64,000 nucleotides of DNA from JAICMB01 sp963802915 (GTDB taxonomy: Bacteria; Acidobacteriota; Terriglobia; Bryobacterales; Bryobacteraceae), in the NCBI GenBank assembly GCA_963802915.1, contig CAWDKQ010000018.1, positions 1 to 64,000 on the forward strand. The letters are read 5' to 3'. A model generated the notes under the pieces. It ran no database searches, was not told the origin of the DNA, and saw only the letters and a list, made by a program, of their open reading frames with translations. A program made the position numbers and the translations under genes. Positions 1 to 9,636 of this stretch are shown in pieces; position 1 is the first letter of the stretch, and each line of letters begins with the position of its first letter.

Positions 1-62
1 ATCACCTCAAAACCGGCCAATGAGGATCACTTCAAAACCGGCCAATGGAACTGAGTCAGGAC
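1..62. repeat. IS21 left-end terminal repeats
   Basis: Two direct copies of GATCACYTCAAAACCGGCCAATG lie at about 1-24 and 25-47 with a 24-bp period, followed by AACTGAGTCAGGAC at 49-62. Multiple terminal repeats are the transposase-binding architecture known for IS21 elements. Bases 63-339, between this end and the istB stop codon, hold no gene I can support. Confidence 0.85.
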
Positions 63-339
63 AAGCTCATCCATACCTTGTCCGGACAGCCAGTGACAAC
101 GGGTTTTCCGCAGCGGGAATGACCGGACATATACTAACGAATACCTGGGCGGAAGACAGGGCACCGCAGGGATGCGACCCGAGCGCCGACCCAGAGGCTG
201 GAATGGCTGGGCGGCGTCCGAGTCGCCCGCCAGGCTTTTGAGCCATTCTGGCGCGAAAGCGATAAATCCCGGGAGCGCGAGGGCAGAGTCCTCGCAGTAA
301 AGAAGCCTCCTTCCTTATTTCTTGAGTTCTCATCTGAGA

Positions 340-1086
340 TCACTCCGCAGCCGGCAACGCAGTCTTGGTGCGCCAACTGCGCGGCCCGCACTTCAGCACG
401 TGTCCGTGATGCAGCAGGCGGTCGAGCATGGAACTGACAGCGGCATTGTCGCCGAGCAGTTTGCCCCAGTCTTCTACGGGCCGATTCGATGTGAGAAGCG
501 TGCTGGCACGCTCATAACGCCGCATCACGATTTCTAGCAAATCCTCGGCGGCGGTATGCGGAAGTTTGCGCATGCCGAAGTCGTCGACAATGAGCAGCGG
601 GACCGATGCAATCGACTCCATGTACTGCTTGCGCGTACCGTCCACAACGGCGTCGGCGAGTTCTTCGAGCAGCAGGTGTGTTTCGCGATACAGCACGCGG
701 TGGCCTTGTTGAATGGCAGCGTGGCCGATGGCTTGCGCAAGATGACTCTTGCCAGTGCCGCCGGGACCGAGGAAGAGCGCATCTTCGCGGCGTGTAATGA
801 AAGCGCCGGTCGCGAGATCAAAAACGAGACTACGATTCATCTTGGGATTAAAAGTGAAGTCGAAGTTGTCTAGAGTTTTGTGGGCGTCTCGAAAGCCGGC
901 TTGCTTGCGGCGGCGATCCAGCAGGCGGTCGGAACGGCGCGTGAGTTCATCCGAGATCAGGCACGAGATCAGATCCAGCGGCGGCATCGCTTCCGCCTGT
1001 GCTTGCTTGAGACGGGTTTCGAGCACGGCAGCCATGCCGCCTAAACGGAGCTGGCCGAGTGCGCGTTGTAGTTCAATCAGATTCAT
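340..1086 (-). CDS. istB: IstB-like transposition helper ATPase (IS21)
   Basis: AAA+ ATPase that in IS21 transposition partners the IstA transposase and helps select target DNA. The 248-residue protein has the usual family length. It starts with the typical N-terminal helical region (LQRALGQLRLGGMAAVLETR), has a Walker A motif GPGGTGKS around residues 107-114 and a Walker B motif LLIVDDFG around residue 165. The start codon overlaps the istA stop by 4 bp (ATGA-type coupling), the normal istA-istB arrangement, so the pair is translated together. No frameshift is seen, so the gene is probably functional. Confidence 0.95.
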   Translation of the reverse strand: MNLIELQRALGQLRLGGMAAVLETRLKQAQAEAMPPLDLISCLISDELTRRSDRLLDRRRKQAGFRDAHKTLDNFDFTFNPKMNRSLVFDLATGAFITRREDALFLGPGGTGKSHLAQAIGHAAIQQGHRVLYRETHLLLEELADAVVDGTRKQYMESIASVPLLIVDDFGMRKLPHTAAEDLLEIVMRRYERASTLLTSNRPVEDWGKLLGDNAAVSSMLDRLLHHGHVLKCGPRSWRTKTALPAAE

Positions 1087-2693
1087 TCCGGATTTCCCTC
1101 CAGGTTGGTTTCAGACTGCGATTGAGTTCGCTGTTCGATGACGTCGCGATACAGCGTGAGTTGGCGAATCAACGGATCGACCTGCCGTAGCGAGAGTGGC
1201 GCTGGTCCTTTGCGTTCGAGATAGCGGCGGACGAAATGGTATTCGTAGACTTCGAAGGAAAGCGCGGCCGAACAAGCATCGTCCACTGCCGCGGCGCCGT
1301 ATTTCTTGGCGAGAGAGAGAACCCCTTGAATGCGGCGCACGGCGGGCTGTCCTTTCTGCGCATACATCGTTTTTGCGAGCACGCCGATAGAATCGCTGGC
1401 ATTCTCGGCGCGCCGGAGCAGTTGTTGTGTGGTGAACGGCGTCTTCTTGTGGCGGTCTTCAGCAAGAATGCGATGTGCGCCGCGAGGTTGATGCAAGTGT
1501 TCGCGCAGCAGTTGGCCGGTCTTGGGATCGAGCAAGCGCACGTGCCGTCGATTCCACTGCACGTTGACTCGTCTCCCAATCCAGCCAGGCGGGGCGCTAT
1601 AGTAGGCGGCTTCCACTTCGACGCAGCCATCCATGTGCACCGCGCGTTCACCGTATTGGTAATAGCGGAATGGCTCGACGGGAAGCGGCAACAGCGCAGG
1701 TTTCTCTTCTGAGAACATCGCCGCAACCTGGCGTTTGGTAGTGCCATGAATGCGGGTGTCGGCCCAATGTTCCTCCCATCGATCCAGGTAGCTTTGCGCT
1801 TCTTCGATGGTTTCGAAGCGCTTTCCTTTTAGCGGTGTCTTCTGCGCATGACCAACGCTGGACTCGACCTTGCCTTTGCGATCCGGATCTTTGATGCGGC
1901 AGGGCAGCGCCACGGCGTGGTAATGCGCCAGCATGTCGCGATAGAGCGGGTTGATGGTGGGATCGTAGATGTCCGGCTTCAACACACCTTCGCGCAGATT
2001 GTCGAGGATGAGAACGCGTGGCACGCCGCCGATTCGGGCAAACGCCGTCTCGTGCAACTCGGCCCAGGTTCGCGTGCTGGAACTGAAGACGATCAGCCGG
2101 ACACATTTGCGGCTATAGCCGAGCGTCAACACAAACAAGCGGGTGCGGCGGTAACGGCCGGATTGGGGATCGCGAACCATGGGGCCTTCGCCGTAGTCGA
2201 CCTGCGCTTCTTCGCCGGGCGCCGTGACGATGACGGCGCAGGGTTGTTTTTCCGGCGAGCCATGGAGCTTGTTGATGAAGCGTTTGACGCTCTGATATCC
2301 GCCGGTAAAGCCGTGGTCGTCAACCAGATCCTGCCAGATCGCCTTGGCGTTGCGACCTTGGCTCAGCGCATGCTGGATGAGTTCGCGATAGGGCTCGCTG
2401 GTACTTGCCGTCGTGGTTTGCGTCGGAGGATCGGCGCCAGAGTCGGGGATCACCTCATTGGCCGGTTTTGGGCCGCCAGAGTCGGTGGTCACGCCATTGG
2501 CCGGTTTTGAGTCTTGCGCCGCTCGTTTGCCCCATCCGCCGGGCGGCCGAACCGCAATGGCGGCTGTTCTTAGATATCCGGCCGCAGTTTCACGCCGGAC
2601 ACCGGTTTCTTTTTCGATGCGCCGCAGCGACCATCCCAGCCGCCCCAACGCGATGACTTCTTGCTTCTTTTTCTCGTTCAAGACGTTGCTCAC
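1083..2693 (-). CDS. istA: IstA-like transposase (IS21)
   Basis: DDE-type transposase of the IS21 family, 536 residues. An N-terminal helix-turn-helix (about residues 10-50, LGWSLRRIEKETGVRRETA) should bind the terminal repeats. The integrase core follows, with the first Asp in QVDYGEG, the second in LILDNLREG and the Glu in KGKVESSVGH, then a C-terminal beta-barrel-like region. The linker between HTH and core (about residues 61-83) contains a 13-residue tandem repeat built around SKPAN/PKPAN, encoded by DNA that matches the element's own terminal repeat core. The gene overlaps istB by 4 bp. Confidence 0.95.
   Translation of the reverse strand: MSNVLNEKKKQEVIALGRLGWSLRRIEKETGVRRETAAGYLRTAAIAVRPPGGWGKRAAQDSKPANGVTTDSGGPKPANEVIPDSGADPPTQTTTASTSEPYRELIQHALSQGRNAKAIWQDLVDDHGFTGGYQSVKRFINKLHGSPEKQPCAVIVTAPGEEAQVDYGEGPMVRDPQSGRYRRTRLFVLTLGYSRKCVRLIVFSSSTRTWAELHETAFARIGGVPRVLILDNLREGVLKPDIYDPTINPLYRDMLAHYHAVALPCRIKDPDRKGKVESSVGHAQKTPLKGKRFETIEEAQSYLDRWEEHWADTRIHGTTKRQVAAMFSEEKPALLPLPVEPFRYYQYGERAVHMDGCVEVEAAYYSAPPGWIGRRVNVQWNRRHVRLLDPKTGQLLREHLHQPRGAHRILAEDRHKKTPFTTQQLLRRAENASDSIGVLAKTMYAQKGQPAVRRIQGVLSLAKKYGAAAVDDACSAALSFEVYEYHFVRRYLERKGPAPLSLRQVDPLIRQLTLYRDVIEQRTQSQSETNLEGNPE
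2446..2510 (-). repeat. Terminal-repeat cores inside istA
   Basis: Two copies of CATTGGCCGGTTTT (2456-2469 and 2495-2508) sit inside the istA reading frame, 39 bp (13 codons) apart, in the same orientation as the right terminal repeat at 2741-2754. The flanking GGATCACCT also matches the terminal repeat at the first copy. They encode the KPAN peptides of the linker. Whether IstA binds them is inference. Confidence 0.85.
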
Positions 2694-2723
2694 ATCGACG
2701 GAGAATACTCTCCGTCAGTCAAC

Positions 2724-2790
2724 GTCCTGACTCAGTTTTTCATTGGCCGGTTTTCAGGTGATCCCGTATGGCCGGTTTTGGGTGATCCCC
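2724..2790. repeat. IS21 right-end terminal repeats
   Basis: GTCCTGACTCAGTT (2724-2737) is the exact complement of the inner left-end repeat. It is followed by one exact (2741-2754) and one imperfect (about 2767-2779) inverted copy of the terminal repeat core, each trailed by GGTGATC. The element most likely ends within a few bases of 2790. Confidence 0.85.
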
Positions 2791-3320
2791 GAGGGCTAGG
2801 ATTAGGTTCGCCAACTTCCCCGAAAGTGGGATTATCGTAAACTTGAGGCTCCTCGGAATACCCAATAGGGACGACCTCAATAAGGCAAGCCTCTCGAACC
2901 GCCGCAGAGTGCTCACCCCGTCCCTCGCAAACATCGACTCGACCGCATAAACCGCAAACCCCATTCCCGAAAAAACACGATCCAAATCCTCCATCAATCC
3001 AACCATCTACGGAATCCCGCCAACTAAACCCCACGCCTCGCACCTAACCTGAAATCGAAATGACCGTCACCCAAGCCAAATTCCCCGCCCCGAGAAGCCT
3101 TCGGAAATGCCGCGCAACAAGAATCCGCCTACGACCACACCCTAAATGGTCGTAGGCGCGCGCCCGCTCGCGCCCGCAACCACCACGAAATGAACAACCT
3201 GGCCTGTGTGCTCATTTTCATCGCGACGGCGCTCGTGTAGCTCGGAGGTACAGCCGTCACCAGTTCTTGGAAAATTCACCTCTTGCCTCGCCGTCGGATT
3301 TGGTCTACAATTCAGAACTA
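2791..3320. other. Stretch without a recognisable gene
   Basis: About 530 bases between the IS21 end and the PadR start hold no reading frame with recognisable content or good codon structure. Bases 2800-3050 are unusually C/A-rich compared with the neighbours and may be debris of a gene next to which the element inserted. The only clear structure is the perfect hairpin at 3126-3158. The PadR promoter must lie near the right edge. Confidence 0.6.
3126..3158. repeat. Perfect 12-bp stem hairpin
   Basis: CGCCTACGACCA (3126-3137) and its exact complement TGGTCGTAGGCG (3147-3158) flank a 9-base loop. No T-run follows on either strand, so it is either a non-canonical terminator or a dispersed palindromic repeat. 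It lies between the IS element and padR. Confidence 0.7.
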
Positions 3321-3638
3321 ATGTCTGACCACTATCTCGGAGAGTTCGAACAGATCGTTCTGCTGGCCGTTCTGCGGCTCGGCGACGATGCCTACGGCGT
3401 ACCGATCCGGCGCGAGATCGAAAAGCGGGGCGGCCGCAAGGTCACCGTCGGGGCGCTGTATTCCACGCTCGACCGATTGGAGGCCAAGGGATATGTGAGC
3501 TCTTGGTTTGCCGACCCTACCGCGGAGCGCGGCGGCCGTTCGCGGCGATATTTCCGCTTGGAGCCGGCTGGCGTCGAGGCTCTAGGACGCGCAAAGGCAA
3601 TGTTCGAGCGGATGTGGAAGGGGGTGCGGCTTGCCTAA
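3321..3638 (+). CDS. PadR-family transcriptional regulator
   Basis: Small winged-helix repressor of the PadR family, 105 residues, the usual length. The conserved parts are visible: FEQIVLLAVLRLGDDAYGVPI, the recognition helix region KVTVGALYSTLDRLEAKGYV, and the wing RGGRSRRYFRLEPAG. The start at 3321 gives the standard N-terminus MSDHYLGEFE; an 18-residue upstream extension is possible but unlike the family. The gene overlaps the following ADOP permease by 8 bp. PadR-ADOP pairs are a recurrent acidobacterial arrangement, so this protein probably represses its own operon in response to an unknown ligand. Confidence 0.92.
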   Translation: MSDHYLGEFEQIVLLAVLRLGDDAYGVPIRREIEKRGGRKVTVGALYSTLDRLEAKGYVSSWFADPTAERGGRSRRYFRLEPAGVEALGRAKAMFERMWKGVRLA

Positions 3639-6225
3639 GCGTCCACCGGCAATTGCAGAGCGGCTCCTGCGGCGGCTGGTCCGCGGGCGCGAAGGTGAGA
3701 TCATCGCGGGCGATCTGCGCGAGGAGTTCCAGGAGCGCGGCGGCGGGCGGATCTGGTATTGGCGCGAGGTGCTGAGCTGCATCGCAGTGCGGCTCTCTCC
3801 TCACCGCCTGACCGCGCCCGACCTGCGGCAGGACCTGCACTACGCGGTCCGCGTGCTGCGGCGCAATCCGGGATATGCGCTGACGGCGATGGTCTGCCTG
3901 GCTCTGGGGATCGGCGTGAACAGCACGGTATTCAGCATGGTCAACGAAGTGTTGTGGCAGCCGCTGCCCGTGCCACACTCTAGCCGCGTTGCGTTCATCG
4001 CGCGCACAAGCGTAGGGATGACGTGCTCCTATCGCGATTATCTGGAATTCCAGCGGCGCGCTGTAGAACCCGGCGGCAGGCTTTTCTCCGGGTTGGTGGC
4101 GCTCACCGATTTGCGGACGCCGATCGACAGCGGCGGCGTCAGCCAAGTGGTTGGCGCGGACGCGGTGAGCGCGAACTTCGCCGACGTTCTGCAGTTGCCG
4201 GCGCAGGTTGGCCACTGGTTCCGGCCGGAAGACGACCGCGTGGGAAGCGATCCCGTGGCGGTGATCGGCGACGGTCTGTGGGATCGCCTGTTTGGCCGCA
4301 ATCCGGATGCGATCGGACAACGTGTGCGCATCGGGACGCAGCGGTATCGCATTATCGGCGTCGCGCCAGAGGGGTTCGTGGGAATGTCCGCGCCCCATAA
4401 AGTCGAGATCTGGATGCCGCTCGCATCGCTGCGGAATATGCGCGAACTGGTCACGAATCCGGGCGAGTGGGAGCGGCCGCTGGTACGGCTGATCGGGCGG
4501 CTCGCCACCGGCAGGAGCATGCGAGAGGCGGAAGCAGGGATGCGGCTGCTGGACGGGCAGATCCGCCACGATTTTCCACGCGAAAATGCCCCATCGGGTG
4601 AGATCGAAGTGACGGTCGCGGCGGGAGCGTCGATACCTCAGGTGCGCGCTATGGTGGTGCCCATGGCCGCGCTGCTGCTCTCCGTCACGGCGATCGTACT
4701 CTTGATTGCCTGCGTGAACGTGGCGAACCTGATCCTTTCGCGGTCGGCTGTGCGGCGTCACGAGATGGCGGTGCGGCGCGCGCTAGGCGCGGGATCGTGG
4801 CGACTGGCACGGCAGACATTGGCGGAAGGTCTGGTTCTGGCAGCGGGCGGCGCGGCGCTCGGGTTGGCCGTGGGATTTGCGTGCGGGAGGTTGCTGACGC
4901 ACAACCTGCCGTCGCTTCCTTTCGGTGGAATGATGGCACTGCGGCTCGACCCGGATTGGCGGGTGGCGGCATTTACCGCGGCGGCCGGCATGTTTAGCGC
5001 GGTTGTGTTTACGCTAGCGCCGGCAATGGATAACGCGCGCCTGACCAGCGGCGTCCGGCGAATGCGGCAGCGCGACGTCTATGTGATCGCGCAGGTGGCG
5101 CTATCGCTGGTGTTGTTGATCGCGGCGACGCTGCTGGTGCGCGCGCTGGGACACGCGATGGATGTCGACCCGGGCTTCATGATGGAGGGCCGGCTGGCGG
5201 CGCGTCTCTCGGTTTCCGATTCCGATTACACACCAGAGACCGGCCGTCTCTTCATGGATCGCCTGCTGGCGGCGGTGCGCGCGATGCCGGATGTGCGCAG
5301 CGCGAACCTCAGCAACGATACGCCTTTGAATTTCACGGAATCGAGTTGTGTGGCGGCCGACAAGAACACGCCTCCGCGGGCGGCTGGATCGGACATCGTG
5401 ACGCCGGGGTATTTCGACACGCTGCGAATTCCGATTCTTCGCGGGCGCCCGTTTGACGCGCGGGACCGGCAGGGCGCGCCGCAGGCGGTGATCGTCAACG
5501 AGACGTTTGCGCGACGCTACTGGCAGGGTAAGGATCCAATCGGCCAATCGGTATGGCTGGGCTGCGATACGAAGAAGCCGCGCACGGTGGCGTCGGTGGC
5601 GGGCGTGGCTCGGGACGCCAAGTACGATTCGCTGGACGAGCCGCCGGAGCCGTTCCTCTATCGTCCGCTGGCGCAGGAGTGGACGGATTTTGTGACGCTC
5701 ATCGTGCATACTCGCGGAAGCCCGGGAAAGTTCACACCGCCGCTCCGCGCGGCGCTGACGGGGCTCGATCCTAACTTGAGGGCGTACGAAATACAGACGT
5801 TGGAGGATTGGGCTTCGGGATCGCTATGGCGGGTGCGCTGGCAGGCGGTGCTGCTAGCGGTATTCGGTGGTTTGGCGATGCTGCTGGCAGCGGTGGGGCT
5901 GTACGGCGTGGTGGCGTACACGGTGGCGCAGCAGACGCGCGAGATCGGCATCCGCATGGCGATGGGAGCGCAGCACGGCGACGTGCTCTGGATGGTGCTG
6001 GGACGCGGGCTGAGTCTGACGGCGATAGGAATCGCGGTCGGCTTGCTGCTCAGCGCGGCCGCTACACGGCTGCTGGGAGGATTGCTGTATGGGATGAGCC
6101 CGCTTGATCCGGTGTCCTTTGCCGCGGCGTCGCTGGCATGGACTGCTGTTGCAATGTTGGCAAGCTACGCGCCGGCGCGCCGGGCGATGAAAGTGGATCC
6201 GGTGGTGGCGCTACGGTGGGAATAG
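3631..6225 (+). CDS. ADOP-family ABC transporter permease
   Basis: Acidobacterial duplicated orphan permease, 864 residues, a double-length MacB/FtsX-type protein of the inner membrane without its own ATPase nearby. An N-terminal cytoplasmic prefix (about residues 1-60, containing GEIIAGDLREEF) precedes the first MacB-type half (YAVRVLRRNPGYALTAMVCLALGIG). Next come a periplasmic domain, an FtsX transmembrane block around residues 340-440, a second periplasmic domain and the final FtsX block ending ARRAMKVDPVVALRWE. Translation starts at TTG 3631, preceded by GGAAGGGGG and overlapping padR. The transported substrate is unknown; MacB-like proteins usually drive efflux or mechanotransmission across the envelope. 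Confidence 0.92.
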   Translation: MPKRPPAIAERLLRRLVRGREGEIIAGDLREEFQERGGGRIWYWREVLSCIAVRLSPHRLTAPDLRQDLHYAVRVLRRNPGYALTAMVCLALGIGVNSTVFSMVNEVLWQPLPVPHSSRVAFIARTSVGMTCSYRDYLEFQRRAVEPGGRLFSGLVALTDLRTPIDSGGVSQVVGADAVSANFADVLQLPAQVGHWFRPEDDRVGSDPVAVIGDGLWDRLFGRNPDAIGQRVRIGTQRYRIIGVAPEGFVGMSAPHKVEIWMPLASLRNMRELVTNPGEWERPLVRLIGRLATGRSMREAEAGMRLLDGQIRHDFPRENAPSGEIEVTVAAGASIPQVRAMVVPMAALLLSVTAIVLLIACVNVANLILSRSAVRRHEMAVRRALGAGSWRLARQTLAEGLVLAAGGAALGLAVGFACGRLLTHNLPSLPFGGMMALRLDPDWRVAAFTAAAGMFSAVVFTLAPAMDNARLTSGVRRMRQRDVYVIAQVALSLVLLIAATLLVRALGHAMDVDPGFMMEGRLAARLSVSDSDYTPETGRLFMDRLLAAVRAMPDVRSANLSNDTPLNFTESSCVAADKNTPPRAAGSDIVTPGYFDTLRIPILRGRPFDARDRQGAPQAVIVNETFARRYWQGKDPIGQSVWLGCDTKKPRTVASVAGVARDAKYDSLDEPPEPFLYRPLAQEWTDFVTLIVHTRGSPGKFTPPLRAALTGLDPNLRAYEIQTLEDWASGSLWRVRWQAVLLAVFGGLAMLLAAVGLYGVVAYTVAQQTREIGIRMAMGAQHGDVLWMVLGRGLSLTAIGIAVGLLLSAAATRLLGGLLYGMSPLDPVSFAAASLAWTAVAMLASYAPARRAMKVDPVVALRWE

Positions 6226-6245
6226 GATAAGGAGCACCGTCGCTC

Positions 6246-7205
6246 TCAATCCACGGGAATCTGCGTAGCAACGCAGATCCCAGCTCCATCGAAGGAATTC
6301 TGGCCTGCAATGCTGACCGTGAAGTTCGATTGCACCACGTCTGCCGCGAGCGTGATACCTAAGGAGCATTGGGGAGTGCCGTTGGGGGGCTGTGCGGGGA
6401 CTATGAAGTTGACTTGATACAGTCCGACGTACCCTGGAGACAGTCCGGCGTAGAGTGGATGAAGCATCACACGATCCGGCGAGCCCGGGACCGGCTTCGT
6501 AGGCAGAGCATTGATCTCGTAATCGAAACCGAGATTAAAGGTCTCGGCTGTGGGAGCCGCGTCCGCAGTCTTGCCGGTGGTCGCCGCAGGGGTGGTTTGA
6601 CCCAGGCCGAAGACCCACGCCGTGAGTGCTTCGCCGACGGCCGCTGGACTGAGAGGCGTGACAAGGCTACCGTCGCCGTGCGTTACCAGTGGTGCGCATG
6701 GCAGACCGGTGAAGTTGGTTTGGGGTGGTGTGGGTGGTCCAAGAGCCACGTCGCACGATGTCAGGACGTGAACCGCATCTGCAAGCGGGGTTAGCTCGAT
6801 CGCCGTGGCCGCCTGTGAATTCTGGCTTATGAGCAAGATCGCCGGAGTGAAGGACACCGGCTCTCCGGAAGACTGGGTGAGTGTCACCAGCTCGTACGGG
6901 ATCTGCACCGTTACAGCCACCAACGATCCACAGGCACTCTCGATTGTTGAGGTGACGTCAGGGCATCGAGAAATCATCCGTACCGATTGAATCGGAACGG
7001 AAGTATTGCCGCCCTGTTGCTGAAGCGTCGCGGTGATGCCGGTTACTGACGACCATCCCGCAACATAGAAGGTCGCGATCTGACCGGGGGCAACAGAAAC
7101 CGGCGCGGGCGCTTTGTAGCCCGATCCGACCAAGGTTTGAGCATCGATAAGAGCGGGGGAAAGAAGCAGCCCTAAGAGAATTGACTTGTTCACGTAACTA
7201 CTCAT
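6246..7205 (-). CDS. Secreted protein with TIGR03437-type C-terminal domain
   Basis: Exported protein of about 319 residues with no assignable enzymatic role. A signal peptide (KSILLGLLLSPALIDAQ) leads to beta-rich sequence with the motifs VAPGQIATFYV, FGLGQTTP and YAGLSPGYVGLYQVNFIVP. The last of these is characteristic of the TIGR03437 domain, which is abundant in Solibacter-type acidobacteria and usually sits at the C-terminus of large surface proteins. Four or more Cys residues could form disulphides. The start ATG at 7205 overlaps the stop codon of the upstream ADOP pseudogene, so the two were once co-transcribed. Confidence 0.8.
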   Translation of the reverse strand: MSSYVNKSILLGLLLSPALIDAQTLVGSGYKAPAPVSVAPGQIATFYVAGWSSVTGITATLQQQGGNTSVPIQSVRMISRCPDVTSTIESACGSLVAVTVQIPYELVTLTQSSGEPVSFTPAILLISQNSQAATAIELTPLADAVHVLTSCDVALGPPTPPQTNFTGLPCAPLVTHGDGSLVTPLSPAAVGEALTAWVFGLGQTTPAATTGKTADAAPTAETFNLGFDYEINALPTKPVPGSPDRVMLHPLYAGLSPGYVGLYQVNFIVPAQPPNGTPQCSLGITLAADVVQSNFTVSIAGQNSFDGAGICVATQIPVD

Positions 7206-9636
7206 ATCGCAGAGCATCCATCGGCTCGACCGACGAAGCTCGCCGCGCGGGAATAAAGCCGGCCAAAGCCGAAGTCAGAACCAGCAGCAGGACGACCGCG
7301 CCAATGGCCAGCGGACTGTACGAGCTGCCTTCGGCAAACCTGGACAGAATGCCTTTGAATAACAAAGCTCAGCAGGAGCCCGCAGGCAAGTCCTCCGGCG
7401 ACTTTTTGGAACGTGGTGGTGAACACCAGGGCGAGGCACCTGGGCGCGGCGTGGCTCCCAGCGCCATGCGGATGCCAAACTCGTTCGTTCGTTGCGCCAC
7501 GACGTAGGAGACAACGCTGAAAAGTCCGATCGCGGCGAGCGCCAGCGCCAGGAGGGAGAATGCGCTGAACAGCGCCGGCCACCAGGCGGCCATAGGCATA
7601 CTCGTCCTCACCCTCGATCCACTGCTCGAGGTCGCGAGTCTGGCCGAACACCTGCTGGTCGGGGTCAACCGCTTTCACTTGGGCGCGAACGCGATTCAGG
7701 AGCGCCAGCGGCGCCGTGCGGCTGCGCACCAGGATCTGGGTCCACACCTGCATTTGAAGCGTGTATGGAACGTAGACCGCGGGCTTGATGGGCTTGCGCA
7801 GGCCGTCGTCGCGTGCGTCGGCCACCACGCCGATGATCTGTAGCCAGTTATTGCTGTCCGGTACGGCCGCGTGAAGGGCGGCCGGCTTTTCACATCGGGC
7901 AGACGCAGTTGCTTGCCGAGCGCGTCGCCATGGGGCCAGTACTTGCCGCGCCATGGTCTGATTGATGACTGCCAGGCGGGCGCCGCGCGCGATTTCCTGA
8001 TGATCCCACAGCCGCCCCTGCAGCAGCGGTATGCGCAGCACCGGAAAATATTCCGAGCTCACGAAGTTGGCGCGCAACTTGTTGCTGCTGGCCTGACGGA
8101 CGGCCAAAGAGCTCGAAGTTGACGTCGTCATCCGTTCGAAGGCGGCGTTGCATTGGTCGAGATCCCGGCCGAGACCACTCCCGGAATCGCCGCGACGCGC
8201 GCCAGCAACTGCCCGAAATAAGTGGAGCGGTCTTCCCAACTGACGTGCGCGTTCTGGTGCACGGGGATGCCTACCGACATGACATTGTGCGGATCGTAGC
8301 CGAGATCGGTGTGAACCAGCCGCACGAATCCATTGATGGCGGCGGCAGCGGAAGTCAGCAGCAACAGCGTCAGCGCGATCTGCCCGGCCACCAATATGCT
8401 CTGCGTGCGTTTGCCCCGCGCGCCGCCGGTGGTTCGCCGCGAGCTCGACTGCATCAGCTCCGCTACCTGCGGGCGGGAGAACTGGAACGCCGGAGCGAGA
8501 CCGGACAAGACTCCGATCACGATGGCGACGACCACGCTGAACGCGAGAACCGCCACATTGATTTTGATGACCGCCTCGTGCGGAAACGAAAATTCGGGCA
8601 GCCACCTCACCAGAAGCGGCAGCAGACCGATAAGCCATCAGGACTCCTCCGAGCGCGCCCGAAGCGACAGAGCCAGGGCTTCCGTAAGGAGCTGGCGCTG
8701 AATACGCCAGCGGCTCGCGCCGATGGCGCTGCGAATGGCCAGCTCATGCTGCCGGGCCGTGCCGCGCGCCAGCAGCAGGATCGACACGTTCGCGCATCCG
8801 ATGAGAAGCAGAAGCGCCACCGCCCCGAATAGCAGGAAGAGGGATTGCCCGAGGTGCTCGACATACTGCTCGTTGAGACCTCGCACGTGCACGCGGAACT
8901 TCTTCGGGAAATGGTCGGGAGTCTCTTTCGCGAACTGTTCGAGCAAGGGTTGTAGCTCGAGCGTTTGCCGCCTCTAGAGTGATTCCCGGCTCTCAGCTTC
9001 AGCAGAGGACCGTAAGTAATGGTTGGATCGTTCGTGAGCTTCAACGGAACATAAACGTCGGCGTCTTCCCAGGTGAAGCGCGAAGGTAGAACTCCGACAA
9101 TCGTGTAGTTCTTGTGAACGAGCTGTAGGGTGCGTCCGACCACACCCGGGTCGGAATTGAAGTGGCGCTGCCAGAATCGGTAACTCAGGACAATGACAGG
9201 TTGCGGATCCTGGCCGTCCGGAGCGTCGGAGGGGAGCAGCGTACGGCCGAGCAGCGCCGGGACGCCGAAGTGGCTGCCGGAGTTGCCAGTGAGTTGAATG
9301 GAAGGAACGTCTTCCGGGAGATCCTCGCCGGTTGTCGTCAAATTCCAGGTGCCCCAGCTCGCGGCGACGCTCTCGATACATCTAGCCTGCCGCAGGACCT
9401 TGAGTTGCGGGCCGGTGAGCGCGATCCAGCGCCTTTCGCCACGCGCGATCCAAGACGGTGAGGTGAATCATGCGGTCGGCGCCCTGATAAGGGTACGGGT
9501 TCACGAGCAGGCCGTAAATGACGCTGAAGACCGCGGTGGTCGCGCCGATTCCGAGGGTCAGAGAAATGATCGCCGTAATCGCGAGGCCAGGCTTTTTGCG
9601 CAGCTCGCGAAGAGAGAACCGCAGATCGTCCAGCAT
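7198..9636 (-). pseudogene. ADOP-family permease, multiply frameshifted
   Basis: Fragments of one ADOP permease follow each other in order but in different reverse-strand frames. They are: the N-terminus (LRFSLRELRKKPGLAI, 9382-9636); the first periplasmic domain (about 9000-9340); the first FtsX block (LLLIGCANVSILLLARG, 8638-8946); a second MacB-like part (8128-8610); a second periplasmic domain (about 7600-8150); the last transmembrane part (LFSVVSYVVAQRTNEFGIRM, near 7480); and a normal C-terminus PARRASSVEPMDALRYE ending at 7198. The span equals a full-length ADOP (about 810 codons), so little has been deleted. At least five frame changes are needed, which makes it a pseudogene unless this stretch was badly sequenced. 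Confidence 0.88.

Larger units (their letters stand above)
1..2790 (-). mobile_element. IS21-family insertion sequence
   Basis: This is a two-gene IS21-type element with istA and istB read on the reverse strand, bounded by multiple terminal repeats sharing the core AAAACCGGCCAATG. The left end carries two copies (cores at 9-22 and 34-47). The right end carries an inverted exact copy (2741-2754) and a degenerate one (about 2767-2779). Inside each end a 14-bp inverted repeat, AACTGAGTCAGGAC (49-62, complement at 2724-2737), is exact. The right terminus is placed near 2790 because GGGGATCACC there mirrors the left end, whose outermost bases probably lie just before the window. The target duplication therefore cannot be read. 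Both genes are intact, so the element may be active. Confidence 0.9.

Noticed and set aside
2732..3043. Reverse-strand open frame of about 100 codons across the IS21 right end
   Set aside because: It runs through the terminal repeats and shows no family resemblance; chance frame.
3517..4761. Long reverse-strand open frame opposite the ADOP permease
   Set aside because: Its sequence is Arg/His/Pro-rich and without motifs, the usual mirror of a GC-rich gene; the forward permease is clearly the real one.
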